64,000 nt of DNA from Candidatus Rubrivivax defluviihabitans. Lineage in GTDB: Bacteria; Pseudomonadota; Gammaproteobacteria; Burkholderiales; Burkholderiaceae_C. How positions within the stretch are numbered: the first letter of the stretch is position 1; each line of letters opens with the position of its first letter. The stretch covers positions 277,793 through 341,792 of the forward strand of contig JADJMW010000021.1 of NCBI GenBank assembly GCA_016709385.1, read 5' to 3'. Both the position numbers and the translations under genes were made by a program. Of this stretch, positions 1 through 7,134 are shown piece after piece. Below the pieces are notes generated by a model. The model was not told the origin of the DNA. It worked only from the letters and a program-made list of their open reading frames with translations, and did no database searches.

Positions 1-762
1 TGCGCGCGGCAGCGCGTGCATGCCGCCTTGCACCGACCAGACGCCGCTTTGTTCCACGTGCGCGATCAGCATCAAGGTGGCCGGCGCCTGCCAGGGCGAA
101 GCGCCGCAGTAGGTGGCGTAGCGGCCGAAGAGCTGGCGCAGGCGGGGGTCGTGGAAGTGGTGACCGAGCCGCGACCACAGCGTGGCGAACGGGCCCAGGC
201 CGGTCAGCGTGGCCAGCCCCGCCGGGCCCAGGTCGCGGATCATGCGCAGCACGCTGGGCTTGGGCGAGCGGATGTGCGGGCCTTCCAGCCGCGCGTAAAC
301 GCCCTGCGCCTCGGCACAGAAGGCCAGGTAACGACGGCCCTCGGCGGGGCCGGAAAACTCTGCGATGGCATCGGCCGAGGCCTGCACGCCGGCATGCAGG
401 TCGAGCTGCTGCGCGCGGCCGTCGGCGCCCGGTCGCCAGGCGTGCCGCGCCAGGATCGACAGCGGCTGCAGCGCCACCAGCGCGTCCAGCGAACTGCCGG
501 CCTCGGCCAGGATCTCGTCGAACACCCAGCGCATGGTGAACACGGTGGGGCCGGCGTCGATGTGCGCACCCTCCACCTGAACCTGGCGCATCTTGCCGCC
601 GGGCTCGGCGGCCGCTTCGACCAGCGTCACCTGCAGGCCGCGACAGGCCAGCAGCAGCGCGCTGACGAGGCCGCCGATGCCTGCGCCGACGACGACGACG
701 CGGTGGTCGTGGCCTGGCGACGAGGCGGCGCGGCGCGCGCGCGGTGCCGCTGCCTCAGCCAT
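1..762 (-). CDS. crtD: CrtD, hydroxyneurosporene/methoxyneurosporene desaturase (3' part off the window)
   Basis: FAD-dependent carotenoid desaturase that introduces the C-3,4 double bond into 1-hydroxy (or 1-methoxy) carotenoids on the way to spheroidene. The reading frame is open from the ATG at 762 to base 1 (254 codons), so the C-terminal half lies outside the window. A dinucleotide-binding motif (VVVVGAGIGGLVSAL) lies near residues 22-36, followed by the acidic residue and the GGK of the phytoene-desaturase family. The start overlaps the end of crtA by 8 bases, so the two are probably translationally coupled at the distal end of the puf transcript. CrtI, the related phytoene desaturase, is less likely because of the crtA neighbour and the HIDAGPTVFTM segment, but the missing half would decide. 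Confidence 0.85.
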   Translation of the reverse strand, partial: MAEAAAPRARRAASSPGHDHRVVVVGAGIGGLVSALLLACRGLQVTLVEAAAEPGGKMRQVQVEGAHIDAGPTVFTMRWVFDEILAEAGSSLDALVALQPLSILARHAWRPGADGRAQQLDLHAGVQASADAIAEFSGPAEGRRYLAFCAEAQGVYARLEGPHIRSPKPSVLRMIRDLGPAGLATLTGLGPFATLWSRLGHHFHDPRLRQLFGRYATYCGASPWQAPATLMLIAHVEQSGVWSVQGGMHALPRA

Positions 763-1537
763 AGGTCCGGCCCTTCCAGGTGCCGCTGAGCTGCAGCAGC
801 GCGAAGCGCACGAACATCGATTCGCTGAACTGGTTCTGGCCATAGGCGGCGCGGATGGCGGCCAGATGCGCGCCGCTGCGCGCATAGGCGTCCATCGCGG
901 CCTGGCTTTCCCAGACGCTGAAGGTGGCCTGGCGCAGCAGCGGTGCCTCGCCCAGGCCCATGGCGAGCAGGCAACCTTCGGCCCGCTCCAGCGCGGCCTC
1001 GGCGGGTGGCGAGTTGCGCCAGAAGGCCCAGGCCTTGTGCGGCCGGATCGACGCGCGCGTGAGCGACGCCACGCGGCCGCCGGCGGCAGGCGCGGCGGTG
1101 ACGGCGATGCCCTGGCCGCTCCAGCTGCCGCGGCTCGCCGTGGCGCGCAGCTTGGCGATGCACAGTTCGCCGGCATGGTTGCGGTAGGCCTGCATCACCG
1201 GCGACGCAGCGATGAAGGCATCGGCGTCGCGCTCGCGGTCGAAGAGCGCGAACAGACCCTGGCGCCGCAGGCTGGGCCGCAGTCCGAAGCCGCCGCGCTG
1301 GCCGCTGCCCAGGGCCTTGGCGAAGCGCAGACCGGGAACCTGGCGCAGCGGCAGGGCGCCGAGCGCCACGCGCGACCAGCCCCACAGCAGCGCGCCCGGC
1401 GCCAGTTCGACGAGCAGCAGCACGGCGACCGGGCCGCCGCTGCTGGCCTCGGCGTCCGCCGCCCGGTCGGTCGGCGGCGCCTTCGGTTCGCGCCATGCCG
1501 CCTCGGCGGCCGTGCGGCGCAGGCCCGTGCCCGTCAT
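755..1537 (-). CDS. crtA: CrtA, spheroidene monooxygenase
   Basis: Oxygen-dependent enzyme that converts spheroidene to spheroidenone (and hydroxyspheroidene to its keto form) when oxygen is present. The 260-residue product has the family core starting around residue 38 (VAVLLLVELAP) and ending with the conserved TWKGRTYG. The N-terminal 35 residues are poorly conserved and compositionally simple, so the true start could be later than this ATG. It begins 50 bases after pufC and overlaps crtD by 8 bases, an order puf-crtA-crtD that places carotenoid oxidation under the same transcript as the reaction centre. Confidence 0.9.
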   Translation of the reverse strand: MTGTGLRRTAAEAAWREPKAPPTDRAADAEASSGGPVAVLLLVELAPGALLWGWSRVALGALPLRQVPGLRFAKALGSGQRGGFGLRPSLRRQGLFALFDRERDADAFIAASPVMQAYRNHAGELCIAKLRATASRGSWSGQGIAVTAAPAAGGRVASLTRASIRPHKAWAFWRNSPPAEAALERAEGCLLAMGLGEAPLLRQATFSVWESQAAMDAYARSGAHLAAIRAAYGQNQFSESMFVRFALLQLSGTWKGRTYG

Positions 1538-1587
1538 GTCCCGGGTGCCGAACGCACGACCGCCACTGCCCGACGGGCCAGCACCGG

Positions 1588-2949
1588 CTACTTCTCGATG
1601 ACCACCTCGACGCGGCGGGCCTCGGGATCCTCGCCGCTCAGGTTGGCCGCCGTCTGCGCCGGCTTGGCCAGGATGACACGCGCTTCCGGCACGCCGGCCG
1701 CCAGCATGGCATCGCGCACCGTGAAGGCGCGCTGCTTGGCCAGTTCGTGGTTGTGCTCCACGTTGCCTGCGGCCGAGTGGTAACCGGAGATGCGCGCCTT
1801 GGCCTGTCTGTCGGTGGCCATCGTCGCCACCAGCAGGTCCAGACCCTTGGCCTGCTCGCCTTCGAGCACCGGCGTGTCGACGCCGAAATACAGCACCGAG
1901 CGCCGCGCCTCGGCCACCGGCGGTGGCAGGCCGTCGCTGGGTGCGGCCGGCGCCAGCAGCGCCGGGTAGTCCTTGGCCATCGGCGCGCCGTACAGCGGCT
2001 TGTACACGCCCTGGTGGCAGGTGGCGCAGTTGACCTTGGCCACATCGCCGGTGGGCCCCAGGCGAGCAGCCGGGAAGGCGGCAGTGAGCGGCACGATGTA
2101 CTGATTGTTCAGGTCGCGCGTCATGCGGATGCCGTGCCAGGCGGTGGTGCGCTGCGGCGGCGCGCCGTCCCATTCCTTGAAGTTGCGCGTGTTGTGGCAA
2201 TAGGTGCAGTTGACTCCCAGGCTGTTCGACAGGTGCATCATCAGGCCGTAGGTCTGCTCGGTGTGCACGATGGATGCCACGTGATCGCTGGGCAGTGCCG
2301 TGGCGCCGCCCACGCCGATGGTCTGCGCACCCAGCAGGTAGGGGCCGAACGGGTCGTAAGGCAGCGAACTGAGCCCCACCACCTTCAGCGGGGTGTTCTG
2401 GCCGGCCTTGTCGCCGATGAAGTTGGCGTTGGCGCGCGGCGGCTCGGGAGCGAACCACACGTTGGCCGGAACGGCCTTGCCGCGGTGGCAGGTGTAGCAG
2501 GTGACACCGGTGGCCGCCACGTGCGGCTTCCAGTCGGCGTTGATGTGCTGCGTCATCTGGATCATGCGCCGCGCCACGACCTTGGTGTATTTGCTGTCGT
2601 CGCCCAGGTTCTCCGGGTTGTGGCAGTAGTTGCAGCCCTCCTGCGGCGCGATCCAGGCCGTGATGGCCGCCATCTGGCGCGTGAATTCGCCGATGCTCAG
2701 GTGGCCCAGCAGCTGCAGGTTCTTGTAGATCTGCCCGGCCTTGGGGCCGTCGGGGCTGGCGGCCTCGGTGACCGGCGGCGCCTGGTTGGACTCGGCCACG
2801 ATCACCGCCGTGCGCGGGTTGTAGACCAGTTCCATGCCGGTGCCGCGGTAGCCGCGCTGCACGGTGTCGACCGGCGGGCGCTCGCAGCCGGCGAGCAGGG
2901 TGGTGGCTGCCAGCAGCGCGGCCAGCGCGGTGTTGAGCAGGGCTCTCAT
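1588..2949 (-). CDS. pufC: PufC, tetraheme cytochrome subunit of the reaction centre, fused to a C-terminal OmpA-like domain
   Basis: Periplasmic electron donor to the oxidised special pair. The 453-residue protein has a lipoprotein signal (LLAGC, Cys22) and four c-type haem motifs at about residues 106-110 (CNYCH), 151-155 (CYTCH), 248-252 (CTYCH) and 308-312 (CATCH). After a Pro/Ala linker (about 331-350) comes a region of roughly 100 residues (352-453) with the OmpA-family C-terminal pattern (GYHSAAG..NHELAKQRAFTV..DPEARRVEVVI). The usual peptidoglycan-contacting Asp of the GHTD motif is Ser here, while the distal Arg is kept. Typical PufC proteins end near 330-360 residues, so this is an extension. 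The start codon shares one base with the pufM stop. Family identity is certain; the role of the extension is unknown. Confidence 0.95.
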   Translation of the reverse strand: MRALLNTALAALLAATTLLAGCERPPVDTVQRGYRGTGMELVYNPRTAVIVAESNQAPPVTEAASPDGPKAGQIYKNLQLLGHLSIGEFTRQMAAITAWIAPQEGCNYCHNPENLGDDSKYTKVVARRMIQMTQHINADWKPHVAATGVTCYTCHRGKAVPANVWFAPEPPRANANFIGDKAGQNTPLKVVGLSSLPYDPFGPYLLGAQTIGVGGATALPSDHVASIVHTEQTYGLMMHLSNSLGVNCTYCHNTRNFKEWDGAPPQRTTAWHGIRMTRDLNNQYIVPLTAAFPAARLGPTGDVAKVNCATCHQGVYKPLYGAPMAKDYPALLAPAAPSDGLPPPVAEARRSVLYFGVDTPVLEGEQAKGLDLLVATMATDRQAKARISGYHSAAGNVEHNHELAKQRAFTVRDAMLAAGVPEARVILAKPAQTAANLSGEDPEARRVEVVIEK

Positions 2950-3929
2950 CACTTCACCCCCTGCAGCAGCGTGGCCGGGTCCACCGACGGCGGGAAGACC
3001 GGTGGGTAGGGCGGCGCCACGCCGTGTTTCATGGCCCACAGGTACCAGTTGTCGACCACGGTGCCGGTGAGCAGGATGCCGATGCCGCCGGCCAGCGGGC
3101 ACAGCACGGCGAACCACCACGCCCAGCGGTGGATGGATTCGGTGGTGGCGTTGAAGCCCATGGTCCAGCGCCAGAACAGGGCCGCGCGCTCGCTCGCGGT
3201 GCCGCGGTCGGCGATCTGCTCCAGTTCACGCTCGCCGCCGAAGCGGCTGACGGCCAGGATGGTGGCGCCGTGCATGGCGAACAGCAGCGTGGCGCCATAC
3301 AGGAACGCGATGGAAAGCGCGTGGAAGGGGTTGTAGAACAGGTTGCCGTAGCGGATGGAGAAGGCCGCCGTCCAGTCCAGGTGCGGGAAGATGCCGAAGG
3401 GCACGGCCTCGCTCCAGCTGCCCATCAGCACCGGGCGGATGAAGCCCAGCACCAGGAACAGCCAGATCGCCGCCGCGAAGGCCCAGGCCACGTGCGTGCC
3501 CATGCCCAGAGCCCGCGCCCGCGTATACATGCGCAGCCACCACAGCAGGATCGAGACGGTGAGGAAGCCGCCGGCCATGAGCCACCAGCCGCCCTGGTTC
3601 AGCGGCGGCAGCGACAGGCCGTATTCCGGCGGCGGCGGCTCCAGCGACAGCCAGAACAGCTGGCGGATGAACTGGACGATGTCCCAGTTCACCTGCGCCA
3701 GCATGTTGAAGCCGATGATGTTGAAGGCAGCGATGCCGAAGATCAGCGAGGCCACGCCCAGGCTGCCCAGGTAGACGGGCCCCACCTGCGGCATGCCGAT
3801 GCGACCGAACAGGTGCACCTGCGGCAAATCGGTGCCGGTGCGCGGGCCGTGGCCGGCCCCCAGCGGCACGCCCAGGTTGGCCGGCCCGACGGCCTGCACC
3901 TGCGTGAAGAGATTCTGGTATTCAGCCAT
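2949..3929 (-). CDS. pufM: PufM, reaction centre M subunit
   Basis: One half of the type II reaction-centre heterodimer in the cytoplasmic membrane; with PufL it binds the special pair, accessory BChl, bacteriopheophytins and quinones. The 326-residue product has the expected five membrane segments, the FNPFHALSIAFLYG segment carrying a special-pair histidine, and the conserved RWTMGFNATTESIHRW stretch with iron/quinone-site histidine. It follows pufL after 18 bases and is coupled to pufC through a shared TGATG. No oddities in length or motifs. Confidence 0.97.
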   Translation of the reverse strand: MAEYQNLFTQVQAVGPANLGVPLGAGHGPRTGTDLPQVHLFGRIGMPQVGPVYLGSLGVASLIFGIAAFNIIGFNMLAQVNWDIVQFIRQLFWLSLEPPPPEYGLSLPPLNQGGWWLMAGGFLTVSILLWWLRMYTRARALGMGTHVAWAFAAAIWLFLVLGFIRPVLMGSWSEAVPFGIFPHLDWTAAFSIRYGNLFYNPFHALSIAFLYGATLLFAMHGATILAVSRFGGERELEQIADRGTASERAALFWRWTMGFNATTESIHRWAWWFAVLCPLAGGIGILLTGTVVDNWYLWAMKHGVAPPYPPVFPPSVDPATLLQGVK

Positions 3930-3947
3930 GTCTTTGCTCCTGCCCGC

Positions 3948-4787
3948 TCATTGCAGCGGCCATTGCGACCAGATCGGAAGGTTCAGCCACCAGCCCCACC
4001 ACTCGGGCCAGCCGCGCGTCCAGAAGGGACCGCTGATGACGATGCACACGGCGCTGAAGAACACCGCCGCCAGCGCCAGGAACAGGCCCAGCCGGTGGAT
4101 GCCCAGGGCGCCGATGGAGTAGCCCACGGCGTCGCGGAAGAAGGTGTCCTCGTAGTCGGCCGTCTTCATGGCCTCGCCCTTCTTCGGGTTGCTGGCCGAG
4201 AGGATCAGCCCGCCGTGCAGCGACAGCGCCAGCGTCGTCGTGAAGAAGAAGCTGATGGCGATCATGTGCGCCGGGTTGTAGTGGAAGTGCAGGTACTGGT
4301 AGCCGACGTTGGACACCCAGTCCAGGTGGCTGAAGATGCCGTACGGGAAACCGTGGCCCCAGGCCCCCATCAGCACCGGACGGATCACGACCAGCGTGAC
4401 GTAGGCCAGGATCGCCATGCCGAAGGCCCAGGGCACATGCAACCCCATGCCCAGCTTGCGGCAGATTTCGGCTTCTCGCAGCGCCCACGAGACGAAGGCG
4501 CCGATGGCGCACACCGTGATCAGCTGCCACAGCCCGCCTTCGAGCAGCGGCGCCATGGCCAGCCCGTAGCTCAGGTCGGGCGGCGCGATGCTGATCTGCC
4601 ACAGGTTCCAGGTGGGGCCTTGCGAGGCCCCCCACAGGATCAGCGCCGTGCCCAGCGCCGAGAAAAAGATCGTCGTCACGCCGAAGAAGCCGACGTAGAA
4701 CGGACCGACCCAGAAATCGAACAAGTCGCCGCCGACGAGGGTACCCCCGCGCACGCGATACTTTTTCTCGAAACTCAGCATGGCCAT
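3948..4787 (-). CDS. pufL: PufL, reaction centre L subunit
   Basis: L subunit of the photosynthetic reaction centre. The 279-residue protein starts MAMLSFEKKYRVRGGTLVGG, exactly where the family starts, so an upstream in-frame Met was not used. Five membrane segments are visible, as is the FHYNPAHMIAISFFF segment with the special-pair histidine and the IHRLGLFLALAAVFF segment near the non-haem iron site. It is preceded by a long intercistronic region with a strong hairpin after pufA and followed directly by pufM. Confidence 0.97.
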   Translation of the reverse strand: MAMLSFEKKYRVRGGTLVGGDLFDFWVGPFYVGFFGVTTIFFSALGTALILWGASQGPTWNLWQISIAPPDLSYGLAMAPLLEGGLWQLITVCAIGAFVSWALREAEICRKLGMGLHVPWAFGMAILAYVTLVVIRPVLMGAWGHGFPYGIFSHLDWVSNVGYQYLHFHYNPAHMIAISFFFTTTLALSLHGGLILSASNPKKGEAMKTADYEDTFFRDAVGYSIGALGIHRLGLFLALAAVFFSAVCIVISGPFWTRGWPEWWGWWLNLPIWSQWPLQ

Positions 4788-4841
4788 TTCTCGAACCTCC
4801 ACGCCGCGCGGCGGGCCGTGCGGCGAACAATCGTTCGGCAG

Positions 4842-4880
4842 GCAGGCGGGTTCGGGCCCCATGGACCCGGCCCCGCCTGC
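4842..4880 (-). promoter_or_regulatory. Intercistronic hairpin between pufA and pufL
   Basis: A 9-bp perfect stem (4842-4850 with 4872-4880) with a further small inner stem in its loop lies between the end of pufA and the pufL start. In Rhodobacter, hairpins at this place slow 3'-5' decay and make the pufBA mRNA segment more abundant than pufLM, setting the LH1:RC ratio. The position here is the same, so a similar role is inferred. Confidence 0.6.
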
Positions 4881-4902
4881 ATGCACTGCGGCGGGTGGGC
4901 CG

Positions 4903-5106
4903 CTATTTCGTCAACGTGTTGGACGCCACGGCCACCGGCATCGGCGCGTTGAGCGCCGCCACCTTGGCCGTTCGCGGGCCGTCCATCCAGTTGAACTTGT
5001 TCGTGCTGAGCAGGATGAGATGAATCATCACTGCCAAGCCAAACAGAAAAACCGCGAGTGCGACCATCGTTCGCACCGGGTCGAAAAGACGCCAGATTCT
5101 CCACAT
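4903..5106 (-). CDS. pufA: PufA, LH1 antenna alpha polypeptide
   Basis: Alpha chain of the B870-type core antenna ring. The 67-residue product starts MWRIWRLFDPVRTMVA, the classical LH1 alpha start, has one membrane helix and the BChl-ligating His in the MIHLILLS segment, followed by FNWMDG. The C-terminal tail (about 20 residues, Ala/Val rich) is longer than in Rhodobacter. It lies 12 bases after the small unrecognised gene at 5119-5340, not directly after pufB. Confidence 0.96.
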   Translation of the reverse strand: MWRIWRLFDPVRTMVALAVFLFGLAVMIHLILLSTNKFNWMDGPRTAKVAALNAPMPVAVASNTLTK

Positions 5107-5118
5107 GATTCCAAGCTC

Positions 5119-5340
5119 CTAGGTTAGGTGCGCCATGAAGGTATAGACCGCCGCCTTCACGCCGCCATTCAGTGACTTCACACCTTCTGCGCCCGGCAGC
5201 CAGGTCCGCCAGTGCCAGCCCAGCAATTGCCCGGCCAGGGCAATGGCCATGAACACCACGAAGCCCAGCGTGAAGATCAGCCAGTAGCTGCGCTGGTCGG
5301 CCAGCACGGGCTTGTGCAGTGTGTCAATCGGTTGGTTCAT
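5119..5340 (-). CDS. Small single-helix membrane protein between pufB and pufA (LH-beta-like, unrecognised)
   Basis: A 73-residue protein encoded in the puf operon between the beta and alpha antenna genes. It has a cytosolic N-terminus of about 17 residues, one membrane helix (about 19-41), then GWHWRTWLPG and a tail KSLNGGVKAAVYTFMAHLT. The end of the helix aligns by eye with PufB: AGQLLGWHWRTWL against VAHILVWIWRPWL, with Gln in place of the BChl-ligating His. It could be an antenna-related accessory or assembly protein, or a divergent PufQ-like protein; I do not recognise the family with confidence. Spacing (36 bases after pufB, 12 before pufA) and reading direction make it part of the operon. 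The start is the ATG giving MNQPIDT rather than the upstream MTRRRG. Confidence 0.8.
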   Translation of the reverse strand: MNQPIDTLHKPVLADQRSYWLIFTLGFVVFMAIALAGQLLGWHWRTWLPGAEGVKSLNGGVKAAVYTFMAHLT

Positions 5341-5376
5341 GTCGGTTCCCCTTCGTCGGGTCAAACGTTCAGGTGT

Positions 5377-5523
5377 TCAGAGCCAGGGACGCCAGATCCA
5401 CACCAGGATGTGCGCCACCACGGCAACCGCCGTGAAGCCCACGAAACCCTGCATGTAGTACTTGTGGAACTCCTGTGCCTCGTCGTCGGTCAGGCCCGAG
5501 ATCGAGCCCTTTCTCTCAGCCAT
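5377..5523 (-). CDS. pufB: PufB, LH1 antenna beta polypeptide
   Basis: Beta chain of the core light-harvesting complex. The 48-residue product MAERKGSISGLT... has the conserved FHKYYMQGF segment, one membrane helix with the BChl-binding His (VVAHILVW) and the C-terminal RPWL. The ATG at 5523 is preceded by a good Shine-Dalgarno (TGGAGGAC, 5531-5538), so the in-frame upstream start is not used. A short hairpin with a GCAA loop lies just upstream in the leader. It follows bchZ after 135 bases. Confidence 0.96.
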   Translation of the reverse strand: MAERKGSISGLTDDEAQEFHKYYMQGFVGFTAVAVVAHILVWIWRPWL

Positions 5524-5658
5524 AGGGAAAGTCCTCCAGAAACGGCCTTGCGGCCACATGCGCACAAGACCCGCGCACCATGGGCCACCCCGGCAAGACG
5601 CCGGAATGTCGGGGACGGCCGGCAGCGCCGGGCGTCGATGAGATGAGGCGAGCGCGAC

Positions 5659-7134
5659 TCATGCCGGCTCCCTGTGGCCGAGCAGCCGCCGAACCAGCGC
5701 GGGCGTCACGCGTTCGGCGCCGGCGCTGCGGGCTTCACGCTCGGCGCGGTCGCGCAACTGCTTGGCGGCCGAGATCTGCACCAGCACCGGTTGCGTGGCG
5801 ACATAGCGGCTGAGCGCCTCCTGCGCCTCGTCGTCCCAGGGCCGCTGGTCGTTCTCGGTGCGGCCGTGGCGTGCCGGCGTGGCGTCGACCTTGTCCAGTT
5901 CGGTGCCCAGCGGCAGGATGTGGAACAGCGCGTCGAACAGCGCGTTGCAGAACTCCTGCACCAGGTAGGTGGCGCCGGCATAACCCATGAACGGCGTGCC
6001 GGTGTGGCGGCGGATGATGGCGCCCGGGAACGAGGCCGGCACGAACATCGGCCGCGGCCCGTGGCCTGCGGTCGTTTCGGCCAGGTACATGCGCTCGTTG
6101 ACGCTGCCGAACAGCACCAGCGGCGCTTTCTCGTGCACCAGCTGGCGGATGGCGGCGTTGTCGGTCTTGGCGCCGGCCACGCGCGAGATGGCAAAATGGC
6201 AGGGCAGGCCGAGTTCGTCTTCCAGGAAGTGGCGGATGCCGCGCGCATAGGTCTCGCCCGCCACCACGGCGAAGCTGGCGGTGCCGAAGAAGTCCTGCGT
6301 GACGCTGCGCCACAGGTCCCAGATCGGCTTGATCGTGGTGTGCTTCTCGCGCTCGATGAAGGGCTCGGGGTCCAGGTGCAGCAGCTCGCCCAGCTGGCGC
6401 AGGAAGGCGGTGGTGCTGTGCAGCCCGATCGGCGCCTGCAGGTAGGGGCGTTCCAGCAGCTCGCACAGGCCGCGGCCGAATTCGCGGTACAGGCAGACGT
6501 TGACGTCGGCGTCGGCCAGGCCGGCCACGTCGGCCAGGTGGCTGCCGAGCGGGAACACCATGTTCACCTCGGCGCCGATGCCCTGCACCAGGCGGCGGAT
6601 CTCGGCCAGGTCGCTGGGCATGTTGAACGTGCCGTAGCAGGGGCCGATGAGGTTGACGCGCGGCTTCTCGCCGGCCGGCCTTTGCTCGAACGGAATCCTC
6701 TGCGGCACCTTGCGCAGGCCATGTTCGGTCCACAGCCAGACCATGGCGCGGTTGGCGCACTGCCACTGGTCCTCGTCGATGGTGCGCGGCAGGAAGCGCG
6801 CGATGGCCGTGCCCTCGGGCGTGACGCCGCCACCGATCATCTCGGCGATCGAGCCGGTGACCACCACGCTGGGCAGGTCGGGGTCGAGCGCGGCATGGGC
6901 GCGCTTCATCGCGCCTTCGGTGCCTTCGCGGCCGAGCTGTTCCTCGGCCAGGCCGGTCACGACGATGGGCAGCTCGTGCGGTGGCAGCGCGTCGGTGTAG
7001 TGCAGCACGCTGGTCACCGGCAGGTTCTCGCAACCCACCGGACCGTCGATCACGACCTGCAGGCCCTTGATGGCGGTGAAGACGTAGACGGCGCCCCAGT
7101 AGCCGCCGGCGCGGTCGTGGTCGATGAGGTACAT
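5659..7134 (-). CDS. bchZ: BchZ, chlorophyllide a reductase subunit Z
   Basis: Catalytic subunit of chlorophyllide a oxidoreductase (nitrogenase-like), which reduces ring B on the way to bacteriochlorophyllide. The 491-residue product starts MYLIDHDRAGGYWGAVYVFTAIKGLQ and shows the conserved VGCENLPVTSVLHY segment with a cluster-ligand cysteine. It starts one base after the bchY stop, so bchY and bchZ are coupled. BchY and BchZ form the NifDK-like heterotetramer fed by BchX. Confidence 0.96.
   Translation of the reverse strand: MYLIDHDRAGGYWGAVYVFTAIKGLQVVIDGPVGCENLPVTSVLHYTDALPPHELPIVVTGLAEEQLGREGTEGAMKRAHAALDPDLPSVVVTGSIAEMIGGGVTPEGTAIARFLPRTIDEDQWQCANRAMVWLWTEHGLRKVPQRIPFEQRPAGEKPRVNLIGPCYGTFNMPSDLAEIRRLVQGIGAEVNMVFPLGSHLADVAGLADADVNVCLYREFGRGLCELLERPYLQAPIGLHSTTAFLRQLGELLHLDPEPFIEREKHTTIKPIWDLWRSVTQDFFGTASFAVVAGETYARGIRHFLEDELGLPCHFAISRVAGAKTDNAAIRQLVHEKAPLVLFGSVNERMYLAETTAGHGPRPMFVPASFPGAIIRRHTGTPFMGYAGATYLVQEFCNALFDALFHILPLGTELDKVDATPARHGRTENDQRPWDDEAQEALSRYVATQPVLVQISAAKQLRDRAEREARSAGAERVTPALVRRLLGHREPA

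Noticed and set aside
755..2458. 567-codon leftward open frame overlapping pufC and crtA
   Set aside because: Only its last 260 codons are crtA; the rest is an out-of-frame reading of pufC, a common effect in GC-rich DNA.
593..3009. Long rightward open frames through crtA and pufC
   Set aside because: Arg/Ala/Gly-rich translations without motifs that run antisense to clear genes.
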